Of a DNA stretch of 17,720 nt, positions 7,460 to 14,448 are shown piece by piece. The position numbers were made by a program, and so were the translations under genes. The notes under the pieces were generated by a model. It saw nothing but the letters and a program-made list of their open reading frames with translations. It made no database searches and was not told the origin of the DNA. Where the stretch lies: the NCBI GenBank assembly GCA_018378255.1, contig JAGZXV010000121.1, forward strand, positions 1 to 17,720, written 5' to 3'. This DNA is from Clostridiaceae bacterium (GTDB taxonomy: Bacteria > Bacillota > Clostridia > Lachnospirales > Lachnospiraceae). Every line of letters starts with the position of its first letter. Positions within the stretch are counted from its first letter, which is position 1.

Positions 7460-7500
7460 TATAAATCCCCTCCTGATTTCATTTTCGTTTTCCTTTCCAT
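7459..7500 (-). CDS. 13-codon micro-ORF overlapping the solute-binding protein start
   Basis: ATG at 7500-7498, preceded by AGGGGG (7507-7512) with ideal 6-base spacing, opens MERKTKMKSGGDL and stops at TAA, whose last base is the first base of the solute-binding-protein ATG (TAATG). The ribosome binding site of the downstream gene lies inside this frame. It looks like a translated coupling or leader peptide, though it may be a by-product of a local duplication. Confidence 0.4.
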   Translation of the reverse strand: MERKTKMKSGGDL

Positions 7501-7540
7501 TATAAACCCCCTGACTTCATTTTCACGTTTTCCTCATCAT
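7460..7540 (-). repeat. Tandem duplication of the solute-binding-protein translation start region
   Basis: Two imperfect copies of about 40 bases lie head to tail (7501-7540 and 7460-7500). Each has an ATG, AGGAAAACG, AAAATGAA, TCAGG, a G-run that serves as ribosome binding site, and TTTATAATG. A further AGGAGG (7546-7551 area) precedes the first copy, giving three successive ribosome-binding/ATG modules (ATG at 7540, 7500 and 7459). In copy 1, short frames MMRKT and MKSGGL stop at 7523 and 7500; the latter again uses a TAATG overlap. Confidence 0.75.
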
Positions 7541-7582
7541 AAGACCTCCTCACCGGTTTAAAATACGGATCACTGCTTTCTT

Positions 7583-8476
7583 TTATCCTTTCACCGAACC
7601 AATCATAACCCCCTTCACAAAGAACTTCTGCAGGAATGGATACAGAACCAGCATGGGTACGCTGGAAACCACAACAACTGCGTACTTCAGGCTTTCAGAG
7701 ACCATCAATTTATTAATATCCGTTTCCATTGCATCGATCATTTCGCTGGTCGCATTTGATAAGAGAATATCGCGCAGAATGAGCTGCAGCGGGTATTTGT
7801 CGGAGGACCCCACATAGATCAGGCCGTTAAAATAGTTATTCCAATAGGCTACGCCATAAAACAGAGTCAGCACTGCAATAATTGGCGCCGACAGAGGCAG
7901 CACTACCTTGAAGAATACGCGGATATCGCCGCAGCCATCTATTTCCGCCGCCTCGTACAGATCTTCAGGGATCGTGGACTGGATAAATGTCTTTGCTACG
8001 ATAATATTGTACACTGTAACCATGTTAACCAGAATAACTGCCCAGACGGTGTCGTACAGCCCCAGTTTCTGAACGATCAGATAAGTAGGAACCATTCCGC
8101 CGTTAAAAAACATGGTTATCATGAAATAAGCCATAAAAACTTTTTTGCCATACAATTTCCTTCGTGCCAGCGGATAGGCTGCACTGATAGAAAGAGCAGT
8201 TGCGATCAGAGTGCCAAAACAGGTGTAAAAAATTGTATTCCTGTATCCGGTCCATATCTTTTTGTTTAAAAACACCTGCTTATATGCCTCGAAATTAATT
8301 CCTTTGGGCAAAAACCAGACATTTCCCTGGAACACTTCCATCGGGCTGCTGATGGATGCCGACAAAACAAAGACCAATGGATAAAGAGTGATAAACACTG
8401 CAAATGCAACAATGGCCGAAACGATCATGCCGAACACTCTGTCTGTGCGCGACTGTTTTATTTTAGTTTTCTGCAT
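7583..8476 (-). CDS. Sugar ABC transporter permease, LplC/YtcP type
   Basis: A 297-residue inner-membrane protein of the binding-protein-dependent transport family. Six hydrophobic segments are visible, starting with IVSAIVAFAVFITLYPLVFV. The coupling EAA loop reads EAAEIDGCGDIRVFFKVVLP at about 175-194, with the conserved E-A-A and G residues. The ASISSPMEV segment, the MFFNGGMVPTYLIVQ region and the C-terminal VKGVMIGSVKG are characteristic of the LplC subgroup, which pairs with LplB-type partners. It starts 19 bases after the partner permease gene ends; a GGGGG ribosome site precedes the ATG. It forms the channel with the product of 8496-9467 and depends on an ATPase encoded elsewhere (MsmX-like shared ATPases serve such importers in Firmicutes). 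Confidence 0.93.
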   Translation of the reverse strand: MQKTKIKQSRTDRVFGMIVSAIVAFAVFITLYPLVFVLSASISSPMEVFQGNVWFLPKGINFEAYKQVFLNKKIWTGYRNTIFYTCFGTLIATALSISAAYPLARRKLYGKKVFMAYFMITMFFNGGMVPTYLIVQKLGLYDTVWAVILVNMVTVYNIIVAKTFIQSTIPEDLYEAAEIDGCGDIRVFFKVVLPLSAPIIAVLTLFYGVAYWNNYFNGLIYVGSSDKYPLQLILRDILLSNATSEMIDAMETDINKLMVSESLKYAVVVVSSVPMLVLYPFLQKFFVKGVMIGSVKG

Positions 8477-8495
8477 ATTTTATACCCCCACTTTT

Positions 8496-9467
8496 TTAGA
8501 ACAGACTGGTCTCACTCAGTTTCTGCGAAATCTTATTCACAATAAGCAGCATCACAACATTTATCACGTTGTTGAACAGTCCGATTGCGGCCGCGAAACC
8601 ATAATCCGCGTTGAGCAAACCACTCTGATATACAAAGGTCGCAATGACCTGCGAGGTTTCGATGTTCTGCTGATTCTGCATTAAAAAGATTTTTTCAAAG
8701 CCCATGCTCATCAGTTTTCCGGCATTCATAATAAACATAATGGTTATTGTGGGCAGAATGGACGGCAGATTGATATGCAGAATCCGCTGCCAGCGCGATG
8801 CACCGTCGACCTGGGCAGCTTCATGAAGCTGTGAATCAACCGCTGTGAGCGCCGCTATGTAAATGATTGCATTCCACCCCGTATTCTGCCAGATGCCTGA
8901 CCAGACATACATATGAGGAAAGGCGCTTGAACTGGTTAAAAACGGTATCTTCTCCATTCCAAGATCCACCAGGATTTTGTTGATCAAGCCATTGCTCTGG
9001 CTGAAAAAGAGATTAAGCACCCCCACCATAACCACAATCGAAATAAAATGAGGCGCATAAGAAATGGTTTGAACCGTTTTTTTCATCTTCTCACTGCCTA
9101 TTTCGTTAAAGGCCAGGGCCAGAATAACAGGAATTGGAAACGAAACCAGCAAACTGTACAGGCTCAGACACAGAGTATTTCTTAAAAGGCGTGTAAAATA
9201 GTAGGAATGAAAGAACCGTTCAAAATGGTCGAACCCAATCCAGGGACTTCCTGTAATTCCAAGGACCGGTGAGAAATCCTTAAATGCAATCTGCACGCCA
9301 TACATTGGAAAATAATTAAATACCAAAAAGTATACCGCCGCCGGAAGCAGGAAAATGTACAACCCCTTCGAGCGGTTGAGTTTCATCAGGATCACATGCC
9401 ATCTCCCATGTTTATCCTGTGAACAGGTCGTTTTTGGAGGAGGCGTCTTTGTAACCGTTCTGTCCAT
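8496..9467 (-). CDS. Sugar ABC transporter permease, LplB/YteP type
   Basis: A 323-residue permease with a hydrophilic N-terminal tail of about 33 residues and then six membrane segments beginning LYIFLLPAAVYFLVFNYFPM. YGVQIAFKDFSP and the EAA loop EAAQVDGASRWQRILHINLP (about 216-235) are diagnostic of the LplB subgroup. It is the first gene of the seven-gene sugar operon, reading away from the divergent AraC-type regulator. The ATG at 9467 is supported by AAGGAG 8 bases upstream; Met28 is an alternative with no comparable site. It forms a heterodimer with the LplC-type permease. Confidence 0.93.
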   Translation of the reverse strand: MDRTVTKTPPPKTTCSQDKHGRWHVILMKLNRSKGLYIFLLPAAVYFLVFNYFPMYGVQIAFKDFSPVLGITGSPWIGFDHFERFFHSYYFTRLLRNTLCLSLYSLLVSFPIPVILALAFNEIGSEKMKKTVQTISYAPHFISIVVMVGVLNLFFSQSNGLINKILVDLGMEKIPFLTSSSAFPHMYVWSGIWQNTGWNAIIYIAALTAVDSQLHEAAQVDGASRWQRILHINLPSILPTITIMFIMNAGKLMSMGFEKIFLMQNQQNIETSQVIATFVYQSGLLNADYGFAAAIGLFNNVINVVMLLIVNKISQKLSETSLF

Positions 9468-9516
9468 TTTGTTTACTCCTTATATTTTATTTGTCTGTTT
9501 CACAAACATATTGTAC

Positions 9517-9545
9517 ATATTACACCATGAATATTGCTGCTACAA
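9517..9545 (-). promoter_or_regulatory. Weak candidate promoter of the sugar operon overlapping a LacI half-site
   Basis: On the minus strand TTGTAG (9545-9540) and TAATAT (9522-9517) are 17 bp apart, a weak match to consensus, as expected for an activator-dependent promoter. The plus strand here reads TATTACACC (9518-9526), identical to one arm of the distal LacI operator, but the other arm is absent. The region is AT-rich, so both matches could be chance. Confidence 0.3.
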
Positions 9546-9616
9546 CTTGCTTTTTTTGCTTTTTATTGCATATTTTTACTATTAACGCTGGTTTTTTTAT
9601 CACTTTTTGTCTATAT

Positions 9617-9645
9617 TTGACATTCCCTCCCGATAATTGTATAAT
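9617..9645 (+). promoter_or_regulatory. Consensus sigma-A promoter of the AraC-type regulator
   Basis: TTGACA (9617-9622), a 17-bp spacer and TATAAT (9640-9645) match the vegetative consensus exactly. It predicts a start near 9652 and a leader of about 60 bases. AGGAGG at about 9702-9707 precedes the ATG at 9714. Confidence 0.9.
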
Positions 9646-9661
9646 GTTCGCTAGAGTACGT

Positions 9662-9677
9662 TTGAAAACGGTTTATT
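9662..9677 (+). promoter_or_regulatory. Candidate catabolite-responsive element (cre)
   Basis: TTGAAAACGGTTTATT fits the cre pattern WTGNAANCGNWNNCWW at all fixed positions except one (A instead of C). It lies just downstream of the predicted transcription start, a position where CcpA binding blocks transcription. A single match in an AT-rich leader is modest evidence. Confidence 0.4.
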
Positions 9678-9713
9678 ACAGCCGGTTTACACATCACTCA
9701 TCAGGAGGTCTTT

Positions 9714-11987
9714 ATGCGATCAAAACATCTTCCGCGTGCATTTCAGCCCATTTTCCATTTTTCAATTGCACTTTTTTTCGCACTGGTTCTGATATTCGGT
9801 ACATTGGATGCGCGGGCGATTTTGAAATCCAAAAAAGAAATGAAGCAGATGCAGGTTCTCACATTAGAGCAGTCCTGCCAGAATATAGAGTATTTTTTAT
9901 ACGGAGCCATGCGGTGTGACCTGATTTTCCAGAAGAACTCCAAGCTGGGCGCATATAATATATCGAAAAACCGGTCCTATCCCCACAATACGATCCGTGA
10001 ACTGAACCTTCTCCAATCATATATCAGCAGCTTAAAAAGCCTTGGTTTTGTTTACACCTCCTCACCTTATGAGGAGATCAACCATATTGTATATACGGAC
10101 GCCGGTGTGTACAGCGGAGACAGCTATCTTTCCTTGCAGTGTGAAAGCAGCCTTTCCTATGATACCCTGCTCACCAGCCTTCAAAAGATCGATGGGCCCT
10201 GTTTTTTGACCGATGGGATCGTCTCGTCCAAATATCTTCTGTATGCAATGCCTATTTTTCCCGATGATCTTTCCTCCCCGGGATATCTCCTTTTTCTTTT
10301 GAATCGGAGTGAATTTATTAAGCCATTTTCCGATCTTGCTGAAAATTACGGGGGAGATATTTATTTTTTTGATCCGTTTGGAGATTTGTTTCTTTATTCC
10401 GGCACCTCGTTTCAAACCTTTGACGATGCGAAACGAAGTTTGGCAGATGGTTTTCACTATGCAGATGCAAAACAGAACGAGCAGTTTGAATACACCAGCG
10501 ATTTGTATTCTTTTACAGTCTTCCAGTCCATTCCCAAAAGCACTTTTTACGATTCACTGAACGCTTCCATTTACCTTCTGCTTGGTATTTGCGCTTCTTC
10601 TCTCATATTCGGCATCGCTATACTGATGATCATCACCAGACACAGCGCCAAACCGCTGAATACACTTGTTGAAGGGCTCCGTATTCAAGAAGGGCTGCCA
10701 GATAATGATGCTTCCTGCAATGAATTTGACCAGATAGCTTCCACGTTTCAGAATCTGCTCTCACAGCAGAAATCACTTTCTCAAACGGTCGTAGCTCACG
10801 CTCAAATGGAAGAGGAACAATACCTTTTATTCCTGATGGGTCTTTCCGGAGCCACAAACTTTTCGGATGCACTGCTGGAAAAATACAATCAGCTGTTCTC
10901 CGATTCCACCCGAAAATCCTGTGTGTGTATCTTCCGTTTTGACAATGCACAGACCCTTCCTTCCAACGAACTTTCCTGTCTGCAGTCCCAGCTTCACGAA
11001 CGTTTTGCAGAAGAATGTCAGCCGGACGGATATGGAATCATGGCCAGCCTGCCTGGCTCTCTCGCAAATGCCGCCCTGTGTTTTCTGCCAGGCGGCGCCG
11101 ACGAATTCGATTTTATATGCAGTGTGCGGGAAAATCTGCAGCAGAAATTTAATCTCCGGCTTTCATGCAGTATCAGCGGCATCATCAAACAAAAGGAATT
11201 TCTGCCCCACGTATATCGAAATGCGATAAAAACATTCCGGTATTACATTTTTCTCCCCAACTGCTGCATTCGTGAAAGCGATATCGAGCAGCTGGACATG
11301 AGCAACCGTTCCACCAGCTCACAAATCAGCATCAGCGCGCTCATACAGGCAATAAATTCCTGCAATCACACCGAAATCGCCAATCAGTGCACAAATTTCT
11401 TCTCTGAGGTTACCAAACGGTCTTCTCTCGCTGATTATAAGCTCGCATACTTTGACCTCATGGCCCAGCTTTCAAAAACGATTCAAAGATGTCCTGTTTC
11501 GGAACGTGAAGTGCTGTTTTATGAGTTGGAAACGCTGTACGAAAACTTTTATGTGCCCCCTGAATATCTGGAGAAAAAAGTTTACGATCTGTGCTGTATT
11601 CTGGCAAATACGATCTACCAGTTACAGAATACAAAATTGAACAACAGCCTTGAAACTGCAATTCTCAACTACATTGACCAGCATTATACCTCTCCTGATT
11701 TAACGCTGGATGTTATCGCGCAGGCCCTGTCCTTTTCTCCCTCCTATCTGACGCGTTATTTCAAGGAAAAGCAGGGTGTGTCTTTGATGCAGTTCATCGA
11801 TCAGAAACGTTTTTCCAAAAGCAAGCAGTTACTGACGGAAACCGAACTTTCTATCAAAGAAATCCGCGAACAGTGCGGTTACTCAGACGCCGCCAACTTT
11901 TCCCGCAAATTCAGGCAGCATGAAGGAATCACCCCCAAACAATACCGTATCCTTCACTCTCAGGCAGGTGGCGGCGGGGATATATAA
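9714..11987 (+). CDS. Membrane-anchored sensor with C-terminal AraC-type DNA-binding domain
   Basis: A 757-residue one-component regulator. Transmembrane helix 1 is at about 13-31 (IFHFSIALFFALVLIFG). An extracellular sensor domain of about 250 residues follows, then helix 2 at about 285-309 (IYLLLGICASSLIFGIAILM). A juxtamembrane HAMP-like stretch and a middle cytoplasmic region follow (about 340-640, function not recognised). The AraC/XylS double helix-turn-helix occupies about 645-750: LTLDVIAQALSFSPSYLTRYFKEKQGVSLMQFI, then IKEIREQCGYSDAANFSRKFRQHEGITPKQYR, with the conserved A/F/G-Y and F-RxF-G-P residues. It is divergent from the sugar operon and likely activates it on sensing an extracellular glycan or a binding-protein complex. 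It has a consensus promoter and an AGGAGG site. It resembles fused YesM/YesN-type systems but lacks kinase and receiver domains. Confidence 0.9.
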   Translation: MRSKHLPRAFQPIFHFSIALFFALVLIFGTLDARAILKSKKEMKQMQVLTLEQSCQNIEYFLYGAMRCDLIFQKNSKLGAYNISKNRSYPHNTIRELNLLQSYISSLKSLGFVYTSSPYEEINHIVYTDAGVYSGDSYLSLQCESSLSYDTLLTSLQKIDGPCFLTDGIVSSKYLLYAMPIFPDDLSSPGYLLFLLNRSEFIKPFSDLAENYGGDIYFFDPFGDLFLYSGTSFQTFDDAKRSLADGFHYADAKQNEQFEYTSDLYSFTVFQSIPKSTFYDSLNASIYLLLGICASSLIFGIAILMIITRHSAKPLNTLVEGLRIQEGLPDNDASCNEFDQIASTFQNLLSQQKSLSQTVVAHAQMEEEQYLLFLMGLSGATNFSDALLEKYNQLFSDSTRKSCVCIFRFDNAQTLPSNELSCLQSQLHERFAEECQPDGYGIMASLPGSLANAALCFLPGGADEFDFICSVRENLQQKFNLRLSCSISGIIKQKEFLPHVYRNAIKTFRYYIFLPNCCIRESDIEQLDMSNRSTSSQISISALIQAINSCNHTEIANQCTNFFSEVTKRSSLADYKLAYFDLMAQLSKTIQRCPVSEREVLFYELETLYENFYVPPEYLEKKVYDLCCILANTIYQLQNTKLNNSLETAILNYIDQHYTSPDLTLDVIAQALSFSPSYLTRYFKEKQGVSLMQFIDQKRFSKSKQLLTETELSIKEIREQCGYSDAANFSRKFRQHEGITPKQYRILHSQAGGGGDI

Positions 11988-12045
11988 CCATCCGCATCCT
12001 GTACCCGGCAAACATTCATTTAAACCGGGATTTTGAGACAAAAAC

Positions 12046-12091
12046 AGGAGGTACTGCAAAACCAGCTCATGCCGGTTTTGCAGTACCTCCT
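12046..12091. terminator. Long convergent terminator hairpin
   Basis: Arms 12046-12066 and 12071-12091 pair over 21 positions with one mismatch and a TCAT tetraloop. In the minus direction the stem is followed by GTTTTTGTC, a U-run that fits termination of the glycerate kinase operon. In the plus direction it is followed only by TTCG, but a stem this stable should also stop transcripts of the AraC-type gene. A much weaker 5-bp hairpin (12004-12008/12025-12029, then ATTTTG) lies just after the AraC-type gene. Confidence 0.85.
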
Positions 12092-12152
12092 TCGTCGGTG
12101 CCAAATCTTTTCGCACAGGCGGCCAAAAACAGTTTAACCGCTTGTTCATGCC

Positions 12153-12965
12153 TCAATTTCTTTTATTCTGTCTCTTCTTTTTATTGGAAAACCACAGCCA
12201 AACGCCGGCTGCCCCTCCAATGACGGCGCCGATCAGCCCGTCTTTTATGAGCTGTTCCCAGTTTAAGCGGAACTTTGCCGGCTTTACATCATCCAGGTGG
12301 CCGAACTCCACGGTATTCATAATGGCCGCCGCCTGCAGTTTCTGCTCTTCCGTCAATGGTTCTTCCGTCAGGGAATTGAAGTTAAATGCAATATAATTTC
12401 CATTTACTACCGTATAGTACTGTCTCCCCAGCAGAATTTGGCCTCCCGCCTTCATCATGCTGTCCCCTACCATATACGTTGCCTGTTCCTTATGTACAAT
12501 CTCCCGATAATCAATGGAAATATCCTCCACCTGCTCCAGCAGTTCTTTCTGCTCCCCTTCTGCAGAATCCAGTATCTCCATCATATCCGATGAACTCAGA
12601 TCATCCATAATGTTCCGGATTTCTTCATCCGTATACTGGGATAAGTGGGTAATTCCCCCCTTTTGATTATGTACTACTGTGCATTCCATGGAAAAGTCCA
12701 GCGCATCAATAAAGACTCCGCCGGTTTTCCACTGTTCAAGCATTGCGCTTCCGTCCAGGCCATAACTGCTAAATACCGGATCATCCTCTGCCATTCCGCT
12801 GTTAAAGCAGACCCAGTCCTTTGGAAATGTTATGGATAAATCCAGTTCTTCCACTCCCACCGTCTGCCCCTGTTCCAATTCTTCCGACATTCCATACACA
12901 GCGCCGCACATGCCGGCGGCAAACGCCAGGCCAAGCAGTGCCGCTCCCCATCTTTTTCCCCTCAT
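12153..12965 (-). CDS. Unknown secreted, C-terminally membrane-anchored protein
   Basis: A 270-residue protein not recognised by name. Residues 1-24 look like a signal peptide (RGKRWGAALLGLAFAAGMCG). A soluble domain of about 200 residues follows, beginning DLSITFPKDWVCF and containing an acidic helix region (LSQYTDEEIRNIMDDLSSSD) and a strand-rich end (ILLGRQYYTVVNGNYIAFNF, then EEQKLQAAAIMNTVEF). That layout resembles PsbP/Mog1-like domains of Gram-positive secreted proteins, but this is only a pattern impression. A C-terminal hydrophobic helix (LIGAVIGGAAGVWLWF) and a basic tail KKKRQNKRN give an outside domain with a C-terminal anchor. It starts 28 bases after the glycerate kinase stop with GGAGG before the ATG, so the two are co-transcribed; a functional link is not obvious. 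Confidence 0.75.
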   Translation of the reverse strand: MRGKRWGAALLGLAFAAGMCGAVYGMSEELEQGQTVGVEELDLSITFPKDWVCFNSGMAEDDPVFSSYGLDGSAMLEQWKTGGVFIDALDFSMECTVVHNQKGGITHLSQYTDEEIRNIMDDLSSSDMMEILDSAEGEQKELLEQVEDISIDYREIVHKEQATYMVGDSMMKAGGQILLGRQYYTVVNGNYIAFNFNSLTEEPLTEEQKLQAAAIMNTVEFGHLDDVKPAKFRLNWEQLIKDGLIGAVIGGAAGVWLWFSNKKKRQNKRN

Positions 12966-12993
12966 AATGCCTCCGTCCTGCCCAGGAACCGGC

Positions 12994-14136
12994 CTATTTC
13001 TCTATGGACATGCCCACCTTCAGCATGCGGAACATCCTGTCTGCAGCTCCTGCATACAGCTCTTCTGCCCGGCTTAACGCTTCCTCGATGTCCATCGCCC
13101 CATTGATCGTTGGAATAATGCTGTCCACTCCATGTTCAAAAATCTTCTCGGCTCCATCGCCCATGCCGCCGACTAACGCCACGGCCGGAACCCCTTTTGC
13201 CTTGCAGCGCATTCCAACGCCGCTCGGAACCTTGCCGAATGCAGACTGCCAGTCAATGCGCCCTTCACCCGTGACAACCACATCCACACCATTTAACAGG
13301 TTGTTAAAATCGATCAGATCCAGCACCGTTTCAATTCCTGATTTCAGTTCAGCATGTAAAAATACGCAGAGAGCCGCACCTAATCCACCGGCTGCGCCTG
13401 CCCCAGGAATCTTATCCACATCCATGCCCAGCTTGTCCTCAATCACTTTGGCATACTGCTTCATATACCCTTCCATCTGATCCAGAATTTCAGGCGTGCC
13501 GCCTTTCTGCTTTCCAAATGTATAGGTCGCTCCGTCCGGGCCCGTCAATGGATTGTTTACATCGCACATAACCGTAAATGTAGATTCAGCCACAGCCGGA
13601 TGCATACCGCTGATATCGATATCCGCCACCTTTCCCAGATCCGCACCGGTTCCTGAAAGTTCATGGCCTTCTGCATCCAGAAAACGCACGCCCAGCGCCC
13701 TCATAGCGCCCATTCCGCCGTCGTTGGTAGCGCTGCCGCCAATAGCGATGGACAGCCTGCGGTAACCTTTATCCAATGCGTCTTTAATCAGTTCGCCGGT
13801 TCCATAGGTGGTAGTGTTCAGAGGATTTCTCTTTTCTGTGGGAACCATAGGAAGCCCTGATGCCGCCGCCATCTCAATAATGGCGGAATCTCCGTTAAAT
13901 ACACCGTAAGAAGCCTTTGCATCCTCCCATAACGGCCCTTTCACACCAACAGTAACCATACTGCCCTTAGTAACAGAGATAACTGCGTCAACAGTTCCCT
14001 CACCGCCGTCTGCAATGGGAACGCCAAATGTTTCACAGCCCGGGAACACCTTTTCTGCGGACTGCGTCAGCAAATCAATAATTTTTTCTGATGAAAGCGT
14101 ACCCTTAAATGAATCTGATGCAAATAAAAATTTCAT
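12994..14136 (-). CDS. garK: Glycerate 2-kinase
   Basis: A 380-residue enzyme of the GarK/GlxK family, which phosphorylates D-glycerate with ATP to 2-phosphoglycerate that enters lower glycolysis. Family motifs are in order: ASDSFKGTLSS (6-16), PIADGGEGT, GLPMVPTEKRNPLNTTTYGTGE, IAIGGSATNDGGMGAMRALG (about 130-150), a glycine-rich GAGAAGGLGAAL, and VVVTGEGRIDWQSAFGKVPSGV. Length is that of the family. It is the first gene of a two-gene operon with its own promoter (14173-14201) and GGAGGG ribosome site, and it ends at the long hairpin at 12046-12091. It lies downstream of the garR and lyase genes, completing a tartronate semialdehyde to glycerate to 2-phosphoglycerate route. The symbol glxK would be equally suitable. 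Confidence 0.95.
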   Translation of the reverse strand: MKFLFASDSFKGTLSSEKIIDLLTQSAEKVFPGCETFGVPIADGGEGTVDAVISVTKGSMVTVGVKGPLWEDAKASYGVFNGDSAIIEMAAASGLPMVPTEKRNPLNTTTYGTGELIKDALDKGYRRLSIAIGGSATNDGGMGAMRALGVRFLDAEGHELSGTGADLGKVADIDISGMHPAVAESTFTVMCDVNNPLTGPDGATYTFGKQKGGTPEILDQMEGYMKQYAKVIEDKLGMDVDKIPGAGAAGGLGAALCVFLHAELKSGIETVLDLIDFNNLLNGVDVVVTGEGRIDWQSAFGKVPSGVGMRCKAKGVPAVALVGGMGDGAEKIFEHGVDSIIPTINGAMDIEEALSRAEELYAGAADRMFRMLKVGMSIEK

Positions 14137-14172
14137 ACCTTGAACCCTCCGATTTTCTTATGTCTTATTTAA

Positions 14173-14201
14173 ATTATATTCCAGCCCGCCAATTTGTTCA
14201 A
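14173..14201 (-). promoter_or_regulatory. Sigma-A promoter of glycerate kinase
   Basis: On the minus strand TTGAAC (14201-14196), a 17-bp spacer and TATAAT (14178-14173). The -10 is perfect. A second TATAAT-like box near 14240-14250 lacks a good -35. Confidence 0.75.
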
Positions 14202-14318
14202 CACGTAATATGAACTGCTTTCTCTATCCTCACGTTCTGGTTTTGACGATATTATAGCTTACATATCCCTGCAATTCTACGAAAGTCACAAATTTCACAT
14301 TCTTTTTTTTAAAACAAT

Positions 14319-14352
14319 AGACCGGCAACTGTAAAATCCTGGTTACCGGTCT
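14319..14352 (-). terminator. Terminator after the lyase gene
   Basis: On the minus strand AGACCGGTAAC pairs with GTTGCCGGTCT (one G-U pair, 11 bp, 12-base loop) and is followed by ATTGTTTT. It lies between the lyase stop (14449) and the glycerate kinase promoter, so it separates the two transcripts. The 312-base gap 14137-14448 otherwise holds the promoter above and the hairpin at 14379-14440. Confidence 0.75.
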
Positions 14353-14378
14353 GTTATGTATTTCAATATATTTTTTGT

Positions 14379-14440
14379 AACTGTTCAGAACGGCTCATCT
14401 TCCTGACCGGAAAAGCCGGTCAAAAAAGCACTGAACTGTT
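14379..14440. other. Two-tier hairpin just after the lyase stop codon
   Basis: Inner stem TGACCGG/CCGGTCA (14404-14410/14416-14422, loop AAAAG) sits inside an outer stem of AACTGTTCAG-type arms (14379-14388/14431-14440, one mismatch). The inner arms share GACCGG/CCGGTC with the terminator at 14319-14352, as if one hairpin had been copied. No U-run follows in the minus direction, so this may protect the mRNA end. Confidence 0.55.
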
Positions 14441-14448
14441 AAATAAAA

